Below, in pieces: positions 1-11,299 of a stretch of DNA of 64,000 nt. Origin of the DNA: Ophiosphaerella korrae (Eukaryota; Ascomycota; Dothideomycetes; Pleosporales; Phaeosphaeriaceae). Made by a program: the position numbers and the translations under genes. Below the pieces are notes generated by a model that worked only from the letters and a program-made list of their open reading frames with translations, had not been told where the DNA came from and did not search any database. Location: positions 372,001-436,000 of the forward strand of contig JALNQF010000013.1 of assembly GCA_028456385.1 (NCBI GenBank). Direction: 5' to 3'. Each line of letters begins with the position of its first letter. Positions within the stretch are counted from its first letter, which is position 1.

Positions 1-687
1 GCTGGCTCATTTTCGGAGTAGCGCACAGCCAGCTCGTCCTCGGTTGGCGGATCAGACATGTTGGAAGATGATGACATGAGCGAAGCAGATGAGGATGGTT
101 CGAGAGGGCGCGAGCGACGTCTGTCGTTCTGTCTGCGGTTCTGAAACCAAATCTTGCGAGGGGTTAGTGCCAGCGCGCCCACTCGTGACTGGGCAAAATC
201 GAAGTACGTACCTGCACCTCTTTTTCGCCCAGGGCGACCTTTGCGATGATTTCTAGGCGCGCAGCCTTGTCAGGCTTTGGATTTCTTCGGTATTCTGCCT
301 TGAGAATGTCTTCGTCCTCCTTGCTGTGATGACGTGGTCAGTAGGTGTGAGGTGTGGTGATGCGGGTGGGGTTTAGGCCGGCGGGATGATAGATAACGGT
401 GCCGAAGCACAGTCCAAGAACGCGTCGCGATCCGCGAACCAACCATGTCAACATGATCAAGATGGAAGCAGAAAAGAAAACTAGAACGCTGCAACATAAA
501 CATACCTTGTACGGCGTCTGCGTTGTCTAGCAAGGGCTTTGTTGTCGACGTCTGGAGGCATTTTATTTGCCACCGTCTCTTGTGAGTGCACGAGAAAGGC
601 AAGGGTACCTGTGGTACTCGGAGCATCGCGCCTACCCACGGCGGACGTAGCTAACGGAGTGGATGGAAGAGGAGATGAGCTGAACAT
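1..687 (-). CDS. Homeobox transcription factor, 5' part only (continues past the left edge)
   Basis: Three exons are visible: 687-506, 323-212 and 152 to beyond position 1. Introns have GT/AG ends (GTATGT and GTACGT donors), and reading phase is kept across both junctions. The spliced product carries a homeodomain from about residue 50 to 110. It opens with an Arg-rich N-terminal arm (RQRRRRT), has a helix-2 region ending in GEKEVQ, and has the diagnostic recognition helix IWFQNRRQNDRR, which starts exactly at the second splice junction. WF-N-R are the homeodomain DNA-contact residues, so a nuclear sequence-specific DNA-binding role follows from the family. The region after the domain is Ser/Pro/Glu-rich. 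The start at 687 gives a 42-residue leader; a second in-frame Met at residue 43 (561) is an equally possible start. Targets cannot be read from the sequence. Confidence 0.85.
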
Positions 688-3337
688 GATGAATCGGCCG
701 CCCAGGATGAGACAGAGATGTATCAGGAATTAATTGGCATTCTAGTGGCGAGGAGGAAGAATGTGGGATGAAGATTGTGGCAGGTATATGATAGCGCGTC
801 GCGTAAGTCACGGTATGCACGTGCTTCAAGTATGTCGCGCATCGCTGCCCTGGGAAGAACACGGGGTCCATGCACATTTTTGATGCTTGGAGTTTACACA
901 ATGAAGTGGTTTCTAATTCGATTGCATTGTACTACAGGATGCTTCTTCTTAAATGCACGAGGAAGAGGATACATGACACTGTGTCAGGGTATTTCGCGAT
1001 GCCAGCAGCCCCTGTGGACACTCGACTGAGGATGGCAACGACCTCGTGGCAGCCTGCAATGCCAGCACGCGTTGTCGCCAGCCACACTTCGGCGGCTACT
1101 TGCAGAGCACTCGATGGCAGGCAAACCTGCCACTATGCACACAGCAAGTCTCGGTAGAATGCAAGTGATGCATGTACTGTCCTCGCGTCAACCATATTTT
1201 GATCTGTGTGCTCGGTCAGGGTGCTCGTGCTGGGAAGTGGTTATCGATTGCCCTCATTCGCGTCCGCACGTGATGTTTCCTACTAATCCAATTCTGGACA
1301 AGTGTTCCTTCGTCGCCTCGTCCCAGGGCAGACCACTTCTCCCCTACGTTTGCCCTTCGCCGTCAGCCAACCCATTGTTACAACTTAAGTTGCCATGCGC
1401 TACGCTACACGTCCTTATTCCCATGTAAGGTTGCTCTCCTGCCACCGCCTAGAAGGCAGCCATTAGGCAGCGATTCCACAACTTGGGTAGACCAATCCAG
1501 CCTTTGGATCTGCATCGCTCGGCGACACTAACTGTGCGATGAGCTGAAAACCACATCCCTACGATTTCACCTACACTGTTAGCTTACGCACAAGGGCTCT
1601 TACTGAGCATCTGACTGTCTGCATGGTCTCAAGCGAGTTGAGACCTTAACCCCCAACTGGCCGTGCAGTTACCCCACTGCTACCGGTGAGATTTTGTCTT
1701 TCAAGGCAGAAGCAAGCTATCGGTGCAAGAGTTGGAAGATTGGGCCCCACCCCACATTTTTGCTGCACAGTCTGTCTGGAGAATATCTTACCACATCTTT
1801 CTAGGCACGGAAGGAATCAAATACCGACAGCTTGGACCGGGAGGAGCAGTGACAAGCACGTGGGGAAAGACTTGCCGATTCACGCTCTTTGCGGCCACCT
1901 TAGCCCTATAAATTGCCTAGATCTCCGTTCCACATAGACACACGCTTGGGCATATTCTTCCAACGTATAGACGGCGCCGTGGCCCCATGTTATGGTACAC
2001 CGGTTTTCGATTTTGGCCCCATTTCCCTATCTAGTCGTCACCAAGCAACGCGCTGCTCCAGGACACGCGGGATGATTGGCAACGATGTTGCACGCCCAAT
2101 CTCAGGCCCTGCATAATGAACCGTCTTACCAATCCCAAAAGGTCGATGTTTACGAACACTGTTAGATTGTAGATATGCGACCGACACTGCGACCAGGAAG
2201 GCTTCGCCCAAACTTCCATCACAGTTGATTCGCATTATTAAACCAGGAGTACATGGTAGGGCTAGCCCTATAGGTCACATGGGCATACCTGAATAGGACC
2301 GTAGTAGACTAGACATGCAGGTTCGTCACAAGTTGCGTCGGGTGGCCCGAGTCCAGGGAGTCGATCCAGCTGCAGCTTGTTGGGCCACTCCCACGTTCGA
2401 CTGACCTTGTCGGCCGTCTTGGAATACGACATTACACGGCTGTTCAGTGCCTCGAATACTCTCATTCGCGGGCGCTGGAGGACCGTTGCAAGAACCTCAT
2501 TTCCCCTCCTTTCAAAGTTTCAGGGGCCTTTTCATTATGCCACAATTTTTCTTTCCCTTCACTACCTATTCGTGTATTCTCTACGTCGTCTGAGTCACTC
2601 GCCCGAAAGTGTCACGCTGGCTTCGTTGGTGAACTTAGCAAAGTCTCGTCCCCGTAACCCCACCCTCAAAATACGGCATCTGATGGACTCCGATGCACCA
2701 TACACTGCTATGTTTGGAATCCCACACTGGTCACATGTGTATCGCCTTGCAATGCACCTGCTGTTGGAGCCAAGGGCCACAAAACACCTTCACATTCACC
2801 CAGCGGCGAATCAAAATGAGGACATCAGCAGTAGCGTGAGAAACCTAATGGAATAGGCGTCAAGTAAGGCAACCATGCTTGCCCATCGCCCACTTCCGAT
2901 GCCAGGATGTTAGAAAAGACGGTGGCCGTGCTTTCCGAGCCGCTACATTACTCTATCTTGTCAAGTATTTGTATTTCTCCAGTGATGCTAGCGCGGTTTA
3001 CATGGCGCTTCTTTGCACCATCATTGGCAAGGGAATCCCTCGGCTTCGCGTTCCGGAGTGTACGGAAACGACCTATCCACCAGCCCATGTAATATATCCC
3101 ATTTAGGGAACGTCGCAAGCCAGGAAGATAAGCTTGTGCACTCTTTCACCGTCTTCAAAATAAGTCCTACCTCCGTGACTCACAGACGTTGATATAGCTC
3201 GCGTCTCACGGTAGTAAAGGGGGGTGTTATCAAACCCAAATCAACATTTCGCTCAGATCCGAAAGAACATGAAGGTAAAAGCGTCTTACTCTTATAGCTA
3301 TAAGATACCCTTTCTAAAGATCTAGTCATCAACCAAA
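688..3337. other. Intergenic, no gene recognised
   Basis: About 2.6 kb between the homeobox gene and the NmrA-like gene. Short open frames occur on both strands, the longest being 2377-2856 on the plus strand. None shows a domain, a fungal-like start context or splice-supported extension. The part next to 688 is presumably the promoter and 5' leader of the homeobox gene. No tRNA, transposon or tandem repeat was seen. Confidence 0.5.
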
Positions 3338-4426
3338 ATGAACATGCGTGTCGCGGTGGCTGGCACCTGCGGTTTAGCACTGCTGATAGCGAGGGAGATC
3401 AACGATGAGACAAGCCATCAGCTTGTTATCCTATCAAGAACTGTGAGTATCGAAGCCTGTCTAAGATTTTGCAGATTATTGCCGTCCTGACTCGTCCGTT
3501 ATAGCACCAAGCGGCCCTGATCTCCCAAGGGTATCAATGTCAGGTTGTCGACTACACAGATGCAGCCTCACTCCAACATGCCCTCATGGGTATCGATACT
3601 GTTATCTCAACAGTGACAGGTACCCCTCAACTTAGATTGATAGAAGCGGCAGTCCAATGTCGAGTTCGCCGTTTTGCACCCGCTGAGTTCGAAGGACAAC
3701 CAGGCTTACGAGGTCAGAATGATGTTCTCGATCGGGGAAGAAATGCGGCGTTGGCCCTATTAAACTATTATCAGAGGCATATTCAGTCTACTAATTTTGT
3801 CTGTGGCATACTGTACGAACGGTTCTCGGCAAATGGTATGCTCTCTCAGCATATGGGTGCCAACACTGGTTATGGTAATGAAGGAGATTACATTGCTAAT
3901 CCTCGTAATATGACGGCGTTGGTACCAGCTTGGGATGCTGCACAGAACCAGTCTTATTTGTGCTTGACCTCAGCATACGACGTTGCACAGTTTGTGGTTA
4001 AGGCGCTGGATATGCCAACATGGCCGACAGAGATGTCAATGTACGGCGAGAGGATGAAAGTCAGTGATCTAGTGGAAATCATTCGGTCATGCAGGAGTGA
4101 GTCCGCGCCGTGTCTATTGAGGAAGGAGCTTCAACTGATTTGCCACAGACCGACAGTGGACTAGGATTGAATACCAAGACGCTCCAAGTAAGTATCCACT
4201 TGCCCCTGCCATGATTCTGCTAATCCCACAAGATTTGCAATATCGAATGAACGCTGCCCAAAACAGCAGAGATGGTGCAACCTACCGGAAGCTTGCGCCA
4301 CTTATTGCTACAGCGGAGGGACGCTACGACTTCTCTATCCCAGGCTATCTCAACACACTCAACCCAGACATAGAGGTGACCACGTTCCAAGATTGGTTCC
4401 TACACAATTGGGCTTCCATTCCCTGA
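3338..4426 (+). CDS. NmrA-like / isoflavone-reductase-like NAD(P)-binding protein
   Basis: Four exons: 3338-3442, 3505-4096, 4149-4187 and 4233-4426. All have GT-AG introns and the phases join perfectly, giving 309 residues. The protein starts with a Rossmann beta-alpha-beta unit (VAVAGTCGLALLIAREI), followed by a strand ending in LSRT. It then has GIDTVISTVTG and the NmrA-type stretch RRFAPAEFEG. Members of this family bind NAD(P)(H), either as reductases or as redox-sensing regulators such as NmrA. The usual glycine of the dinucleotide loop (GTGGLA) is Cys11 here, a conservative but notable change. No catalytic Lys/Tyr assignment is safe, so enzyme versus sensor cannot be decided. The third exon is only 39 bp. 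The gene stands alone, next to two genes for disordered proteins. Confidence 0.85.
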
Positions 4427-5342
4427 TCGGCATGTCCGTCTCGCGGCCAAATGCCTGTTGAGGCGCTGTACCGATACTAGCATAGACCGCCACACCATTT
4501 CAAATACATCTCGGGTGTGCGCTAGCCAGTCACCAATGTTGCGCTGCAGTTTGTCAAGGGGTTTCACCGTCCGGTGAGCCTCACCGATATCCAATCGCGC
4601 GTTCTGTAGACTGTGTACAGGCGGTCCTCTCCGCTCCCACTTTTATGGTATTCTAGAAGATTGTTTTGCACACCAAACTGCAGATTTACTTAGACGGAGG
4701 ACTTTCGTTGATACATATGGGACCAATAGATGACCTTATACCCCATGTGCGTATCCGGTGAACACTACCTTGAACTAGGGGTCTTGCATTTTCCCTTTTA
4801 AGACACTGCCTGGATTGTTGTCGACATTAGCGCGACAGAAATGAGGCGAGAGAAGTGTGCTCATGGGAACAGCACAGCCACATTTGCGCCACACCACATA
4901 TCCAGGATGTCCACTCTGCGCCATATAGTGCAAAGAAACTCTGACTAATTTTGCAGAAACAACGCCCGTTAATTAGTGACGCTTGTATGACCCAATTCTG
5001 CTGCATCAATCTTTGACGGTTTCCGAATAATAAGTCGTACATCAGCTCGACGTCACAGTGGGGCTGAAGCATTTGTTCACTTTAAATTCATCACGCAGCT
5101 TCAAAAATGGAGCTTTTCCTCAAATCATTGCCGTAACAATTATCGTATCATCCGACGCTCCGCATAGCTCTCACTCTTACCATAGACTCAATCAAGTAAG
5201 TGCATATTTGCCTAGAAATAGGCGACAGCAAGTTCTGCGGAACACGCTGCTGCATTAGCTTTGCAGCAAATGGGGTTCTGTCGGAAGCCCCCATTAGGGA
5301 GCATTTGGCTAACCCCTTCCAGCATTAAGACCAGCAGTCACG
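4427..5342. other. Intergenic, no gene recognised
   Basis: About 0.9 kb between two plus-strand genes. A minus-strand open frame at 4827-5072 has no recognisable features. The stretch must hold the 3' end of the NmrA-like gene and the promoter of the next gene. Nothing else is visible. Confidence 0.5.
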
Positions 5343-5723
5343 ATGGTTTCCTCCCAGCAAGGACAGTCTAACACTCACATCGATATGAAGGCCAATCCAG
5401 ACCTTGTCGACGAGCGCAAATCCAATCTTCCTCTTCCGGACCACCCCCCCGTTGCCTCGGATTTTAATTCTGCTGATGCGCGTACTGTGAACGTTGGTTC
5501 GGGGGGAATGGAGGCCGGCATCTCCTCTGGTAGTGGCTCACTCCGTGAACCAGCCATAGGTTGTGCCAGCGACGCCGGTCGCCAGGCGCATGATGGATTA
5601 GGCGGCATTCCCAATGATGCGGTCACCCGTGACCGGAAGGACCACTCAGGCCTGGCGCAGACGACTGGTAAGGATTATGGCTATCCAAGCAAGTCTGACC
5701 CGAGCTCGGGCATCAAGCAGTAG
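5343..5723 (+). CDS. Small hydrophilic, probably disordered fungal protein
   Basis: A single exon encodes 126 residues with no Cys, Trp or hydrophobic core. It is rich in Gly, Ser, Asp, Asn and Pro. The pattern SNLPLPDHPPVASDFNSAD, the Gly-rich VGSGG, GLGGIPNDAVTR and the C-terminal TGKDYGYPSKSDPSSG are a layout I recognise from conserved hypothetical proteins of Dothideomycetes. These are often compared with LEA or stress proteins, but no function is established. The composition predicts intrinsic disorder and a soluble, unsecreted product. The next gene (6311-7089, same strand) encodes another hydrophilic protein of similar character, so the two may share conditions of expression. That link is inference from composition only. 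Confidence 0.75.
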   Translation: MVSSQQGQSNTHIDMKANPDLVDERKSNLPLPDHPPVASDFNSADARTVNVGSGGMEAGISSGSGSLREPAIGCASDAGRQAHDGLGGIPNDAVTRDRKDHSGLAQTTGKDYGYPSKSDPSSGIKQ

Positions 5724-6310
5724 AAGCCGGAGCAATTATTTATTATTAGGGCGTTTGAGAGATAGCTTGTCATGAGCACATGCGCAGGATACATGGCGTT
5801 GCCTCTTCAGTCTTGGCTCGACATGACAGCAATGAGGGTTTCGAAGCATGAAGTATGGTTACGCATACAGAACTTACCAACGGTTTCAGCTACAAATCTC
5901 GTGAGCAGATGGCTTTCCGGCTTCCTTGTACTTGTGACAGGTGTGATCATACCAGTGACATCAGACCACAGGACTCTTTTGGCTAATCCCAAACAAATAT
6001 TGATAAATCTGGCACTTTTATTACGGGTGTGGCGTCTCGGTGGCGCGATCTCGCCAATGTCCAATCGTGATCTGCAGGCGTCTATACTAAATTTGGAGAG
6101 TTCTATCCAGTGACGGAGAGAGTCAACTACTGAACAAAGTGTGATTGACGTCACAGAAACAATGACGCAAGACATACCTAGGTAGCTACAATAAATGTTT
6201 ATAAGACATGTAATTCTGTGGAACATTTTGAGGCTACCACAAGTCCACTCTTACTCACCAGCTACATTTTGAACACACTACGATATAAAATACGGCAACC
6301 TATTTTCAAA
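5724..6310. other. Intergenic, no gene recognised
   Basis: Short gap between two genes for disordered proteins. Overlapping open frames on both strands (5772-6113 plus, 5807-6226 minus) have no supporting features and mask each other. Probably 3' and 5' untranslated and promoter sequence. Confidence 0.5.
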
Positions 6311-7089
6311 ATGCCACCTCACCACGGACAGAAAGTATACAACTCACTTATTCCTAGCCCATAGTATATTTAATCAGACTTCAATTTAGCTGTAAAATCT
6401 CGAAGACTCGCTAACATGCAAAACTACAGGTTACCACCGATCCAGAAAGCACCAGTAACCCCATCCAAGAGGGCGTAGGCGTCGTAACTTCCGATTCACT
6501 TGCCGCCGAATCCCTCAAAGGAGACGGAGATTTCGGCTTAGGAAACCCCAAAGCCGCAGTCTCTAATCAACCCTCATCATCCACCAACACCAACAACACC
6601 GACACTTCTAGCGCCACGAGACTCGAACCATCCGTAGATGCTCAGTCACGCAAAGAGAATGGTGGACGGGCCGACCAGTCTTCACTCCAATCAGGCCACG
6701 ATCTAGGCAAAGAAAGTGGCGTAGGACCTACATATAACACCATTGGCTCTAGTGTCAACAGTTCTGGGGACAAGCGCTGCGTATCGACTGGATCTCAAGT
6801 CAGTACAGATGGCGTTCAAGGCAATATCGCACCAACAGGAGCGTATGCCGGATCTGGAGAAGCAGCACGAGAGCCAGGCGTCGCGCAGCCCAAGGGCGCC
6901 AACTTGACCGAAGACAACAGTCTCAAGGAGAAGACTGTATTTGGCGCCATAGGCACCAAGATGGATCCTGGGCGAGTGGCGGAGGCGGAGTTTGCTAAGA
7001 GGGATGCGGAAGTTGCGGGCGTGTCGATGAAGGGGCTGGCGCAGGGTGGGGATTCGAAGTTCAGCAGTCTGGAAAGTGGGAGTGCGTAA
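6311..7089 (+). CDS. Hydrophilic, Gly/Ser/Thr-rich fungal protein of unknown function
   Basis: Two exons: a 24-bp first exon 6311-6334 (MPPHHGQK), an intron 6335-6429 (gtatac...ctacag), and 6430-7089. The product has 227 residues. The N-terminal pattern TTDPESTSNPIQEG followed by VVTSDSLAAESL, an internal GKESGVGPTYNT and the C-terminal KGANLTED and IGTKMDPGR are typical of a conserved fungal family of hydrophilic proteins without assigned function. Almost no hydrophobic segments are present, so a disordered soluble protein is likely. The tiny first exon is placed because it keeps the phase and because related proteins begin a few residues before TTDP; an alternative upstream start is possible. 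A long minus-strand open frame over the 3' half is antisense noise. Confidence 0.75.
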
Positions 7090-8017
7090 GATGGTTTGTT
7101 GCGAGTTGTATATGATTATGGGTAACGAAAAAAATTCAATGACTTTTGTCGATAAATATTGTGGTGTGCAGGCTTGGGTGATGATATGTAGAAGGCACGT
7201 CCTATCATACAAGCCATAACGGTTAGTCCCGATTTCATCCAGAGTTTTCCATGCTGAAGCAAGACTCTTTTTCACACCCTATTGCAGATCAGCCTTTACC
7301 ATAGAGAGGAATACAAAAAAACTACGCATCATCAGTTCATTCACACTGAGGGTCTCCCAAACCGAGGCTACTCGAATCCGAATTATATACATGGTTCAAC
7401 TGGGTTTGCTCCACTGCACTGGTCTCGATATGTCTGAATTACTATTCAATCAAACTAGTTCTTGAATAGTGGGTGTCTCGAAGTCCGTTATGACGGAAGG
7501 GTCAATTCTTGCACACTTGTCAGTGTTGGAATGCCCCCCTCTCATACACCGAGCACACATTGTTCGTTGAGCTTGTATATGTGTGCTGTTGAAACTCATT
7601 CCACTGGTCGGTATAGCTCTTTCCTAGTCTTTGTGTTTGTTACCTGAGAGTAGCTGCCTGCCCCCTTGTCACCCAACTAGCTCCAGTCAACTTTCACCTG
7701 AGTAGAGCGCCGGGTATCTGGCCGTTAGGACTTCCTTCGAACTCGCGCCTTGCGCGCTTTATTCTACCACCATTGGCGATGGTAAGATATTGTTCAACGA
7801 CAAGCTCCACGTCGCGGGGCGGAAGAGGCTCGATTAAGAAGCTCGCACGGACCTGAATCTGTAACTTAGAGGTGGCCTTTCGCGATCGCATTTACCAACC
7901 AGCGACTCCACGTCAGCGCTCCCTTTGACTCCCATAGTTCTGTTCTTTTCATACATAGACAGTATTCTGAGTCGCGATTGGGCCTGCAGCGCCCCGGGAA
8001 GCGACTGACTGCCCACT
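7090..8017. other. Intergenic, promoter side of the ERV41 gene
   Basis: About 0.9 kb with no convincing coding potential on either strand. The distal half should contain the ERV41 promoter and leader. No TATA-like box or repeat stands out. Confidence 0.5.
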
Positions 8018-9457
8018 ATGAATGGTTTCTCGGATCACGGCCTCGATGAGGATGCGTTTGGAGCTTCAAAGGGCGGGATTGTGTCGAGTTTTGACGCTTT
8101 TCGTGAGTATCTCTACCATTTAATACATGTCGATGATATTTATGCACGTGCGACTGCTATCGGTGCTCGTACTCAAGCTTCATCGTGACCATCACCTCTT
8201 GTGCGACACCAATCGCCTTGTCCTGTCTCTGAGAACCCTCGCTAACACGTCATCCGCAGCCAAAACCAAGAAGACATATCTTGTCCAAGGGCGCAATTCG
8301 TCGGCATGGACAGTCACCCTCATCCTGACCTGCATCTACCTCTCCTGGTCTGAGGTGACGCGCTGGTTCGCTGGCACAACCACACAATCCTTCGCGGTGG
8401 AAAAGGGCGTGTCGCACGACATGCAAATCAACCTTGATATAATTGTTGCCATGAATTGCCACGACCTACGTGTAAATATGCAAGACGCAGCCGGCGACCG
8501 CACCTTGGCTGGTGACCTACTCCGCACTGACCCAACAAATTGGGCGCAATGGACTGGCAAAAAGATGGAAAAGGGGATGCATGAGTTGGGCAAGGAAGAC
8601 GGGGTGAACCCTGGTTGGGAAGACCTTTGGGATGTGCACGAGCAGTTAGGCAAGGCAAAGAAGAAGAAGTTTGGCAAAACACCTAGGATCAACGGTGCGC
8701 CAGATGCGTGCAGGATCTTTGGAAGCCTGGATGGAAACAAGGTCCAGGGAGACTTTCACATTACAGCTAGGGGCCACGGCTACCAGGAGTTTGGAGAACA
8801 ACATTTGGATCACACGAGTAAGTCATCTATGCCGAAGCTAGGTTTTTAGGATGCTATGCTAATGAGCGGCCAGCATTCAACTTCTCCCACATCATCCGTG
8901 AAATGTCCTTCGGGCCCTACTATCCCTCGCTCACTAACCCTCTCGACAACACCATTGCCACAACTCCCACTGGCCAAGACCACTTCTACAAATTTCAGTA
9001 CTACCTCTCCATTGTCCCCACCATTTACACCGACTCGCCCGCTCTCCTCCCCTTGCTTGAGTCCGTAAATCGCAACCCACGGGATCATCCCTCAAAATCA
9101 ATCTTCAGCACGCACGCCATCAAAACCAATCAGTATGCCGTCACATCACAGAGCCACGCCGTGCCTGAAAACTACGTGCCAGGTGTATTTGTCAAATTCG
9201 ACATCGAACCAATCATGCTAGCTGTTGTAGAAGAGACGGGCGGTTTCTGGCGCTTGGTTGTTCGCCTCGTTAACGTTGTATCCGGTGTCATGGTAGCAGG
9301 TGGCTGGGCATGGCAAATGTACGACTGGGCCCTAGAAATATGGGGCAAGAAGGGCAGGAGAAGGGCTGGTGAGATGGGCATGCTAGGCACGCCAAGTGGA
9401 ACGCCGGCGAGGGAGAGTCCCGCATTCTTTGGGTCAGAGAAGAAGCAGTGGGATTAG
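8018..9457 (+). CDS. ERV41: ER-Golgi COPII vesicle protein Erv41 (ERGIC2 family)
   Basis: Exons 8018-8102, 8260-8817 and 8874-9457 join in phase to a 408-residue protein. The short N-terminal cytoplasmic segment (DHGLDEDAFG, then SSFDAFPKTK) leads to a first membrane helix around WTVTLILTCIYLSW. A long lumenal domain includes HDLRVNMQDAAGDR and FNFSHIIREMSFGPYYPSL. A second hydrophobic segment (VVRLVNVVSGVMVAGGWAW) lies near the C terminus. Two membrane anchors with a large lumenal beta-rich domain are the hallmark of the Erv41/Erv46 complex. That complex cycles between ER and Golgi and retrieves escaped ER residents. Length is somewhat above yeast Erv41 (352) and normal for filamentous fungi. 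It marks the left border of the AT-rich accessory island that follows. Confidence 0.93.
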
Positions 9458-10041
9458 GTGGGACGGATATGTGTGGAAATAGCTGGTTGAGAATTAGGTG
9501 GATGCATTCTTATGGCGTTATTTGGCGAGGTGTTATGAGTAAGTGTGTACATGGAGACGAAGCTAGATGTGGGACGACTCGCTCTACTGCGTTAGACCCA
9601 GTCAATTTATTTCTATAAGATGTTTTGAACAAGCAATGGCAAGACACGGTGTCTCTTGATGTGATTAGAGGCCGTCGTGCCTTTTTAGGTCAGTTACTCG
9701 AGGTCAGTCCGGGAATTGCACAACTAGCGGCCAACAACCCCTTCAAACGTTCCTATATCTATATGGTATAAACGGATGTTACAATACATTAAGGAAGTTA
9801 TGTGGAACATTACCTAACCGGTGACAGGCCAAACTCGCGAATGGGTGACCCGAATTAGACGCAAACTTTTATGAACGTGTCTATGCTAGTCTCTTCAGAG
9901 GCTGGATTTTAAGTCGACTAGAACCAACGCTCAAGCGACTTAAAGGTGCTGTCAGTGGACTGTGAATTCATAGAATACGTAATGATATATATAAAATTTA
10001 GCTAACAATAAATAAATTAGGCCTCGCTAGAGCTTCGACAT
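9458..10041. other. AT-rich spacer, no gene
   Basis: AT-rich sequence between the stop of ERV41 and the end of the tyrosinase pseudogene. No open frame of note. It begins the low-GC accessory stretch that runs to about 19.4 kb. Confidence 0.5.
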
Positions 10042-11299
10042 TCATTGCGAGTAAACATAGCATAGCGCTTTTCCGCTAAGCGTATTTAACAAATCTCCAA
10101 TCGTTGACGCCTCGATGTTCAAGTATTTCATCTGAATCTCATCTTCGAGTATCGCATTTCGGCTGGGCGGGTTGTTGAATATCGTTATTGTGCCTGCTAT
10201 AGTATTCGCCTAATCAAGGGGTAGAGCCTGCCAGATCCACCATACCTTATCCAACATGGCATGGTGCATGAAGAATACGGGGTCATTGGGGCCGCTGAAG
10301 AAGTCTCCAGCATCTCCTCCAATAGCAAAGTGTCCTGCAGCATGCAGGCCTAAGAAACCTTGCGAAAATCGGCCCTAGAGTTCATTTTGGAGTGAATCTA
10401 TATTCTTGGATGCGGCGCCGACGGTTATATTATGAAGATTCTCGAGTGCCAGCCAGTTGGCGGAAGAATAATTGGTGAGGTCTCGTTTCGCGCACCGAGG
10501 GTTGTAATCGAGTGGCTTTTCAACTTTGATTTCACCTGCCATGGCTGGGGAGACAGGGCCAAGGTTAATTTGCAGACTGGTGATATTAGCAAATGTTTCG
10601 GATGAAAAGGTGTGTGACATACTCCTTGAATGGGCCATTCTTTATGCAGCCACCTCCTTCGCTAGATGGCATAATAATGAACCCTGTGCTGCCCACGCTT
10701 CCATTATGTTGAACAAAGTAGCCATCCCCGCCCATACTTGTATCAGAACCGTCAAAAACGGGCGATTGTTTTAAGTTATCCTGATAAGTGAACCAATTCC
10801 AGTACGGCTGATAACCTTGATAACCACACTCTTCTCTCAGTGCCTTCTCATAGCTATGTAAAAAGTAGCGATGAAATGTGAGGGCGTTTCCTGTACCGTG
10901 GATAGATCGCGTCTGGTTGATATGTTGTGCCACAAAGTCATCATAACGATTCTTCGCGCCTGGGACCAGAGCTGGATCCGACTTTGATGGTGAAGAAAAC
11001 ATACACTCGATGGCGTCTATGTATGCTTTTCGAGATTTTCTACTCATCGTTTCCCTTGTGATCATGTTAGAACTACCTCGCTTGTCCAGCATGTTGGACA
11101 ATTACCAGTCTTGGCGGACGGGAGTATTATTGACTGAGCAATCTTTCCCACCCACGACTGTACCATTTGATTCCGCCTCTTTCAGGGCATTGACGGCCTC
11201 ATTCTGCAAGTCCTGGACTAAATCACGTTTTTGTAATGCGGTGGACTGGACTACGCTGGCAAACGCGAGGAATGTCGCGGGGAAAGTTGAAAACAACAT
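10042..11299 (-). pseudogene. Secreted tyrosinase, interrupted by two in-frame TAG codons
   Basis: Exons 11299-11106, 11054-10624/10623 and 10576-10042 join in phase. They give a signal peptide (MLFSTFPATFLAFASVVQS) and a type-3 copper domain. The Cu-A region has HINQ, HGTG and HRYFLH, then YQPYWNW. The Cu-B region has GLHAAGH and FFMHHAMLDKVWWIW. All expected copper histidines are visible. Two nonsense codons break the frame: TAG at 10377-10375, between NEL and GRFSQGFLG where family members have Gln, and TAG at 10212-10210, after ALPLD and before ANTIAGTITI. Coding sense resumes at once after each, and the frame ends at a normal TGA (10044-10042). Both fit a single CAG-to-TAG change in a CpA context. 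Tyrosinases oxidise phenols for melanin-like pigments. As read, the product would end before Cu-B and be inactive. Confidence 0.88.

Noticed and set aside
2377..2856. 159-codon plus-strand open frame
   Set aside because: No domain, poor start context, many rare-looking residues and an overlapping open frame on the other strand; likely chance.
5807..6226. 139-codon minus-strand frame, considered as a transposase remnant
   Set aside because: No transposase motif or terminal repeat could be found, and a plus-strand frame overlaps it.
6703..7275. 190-codon minus-strand frame
   Set aside because: Antisense to the well-supported 6311-7089 gene; no domain.
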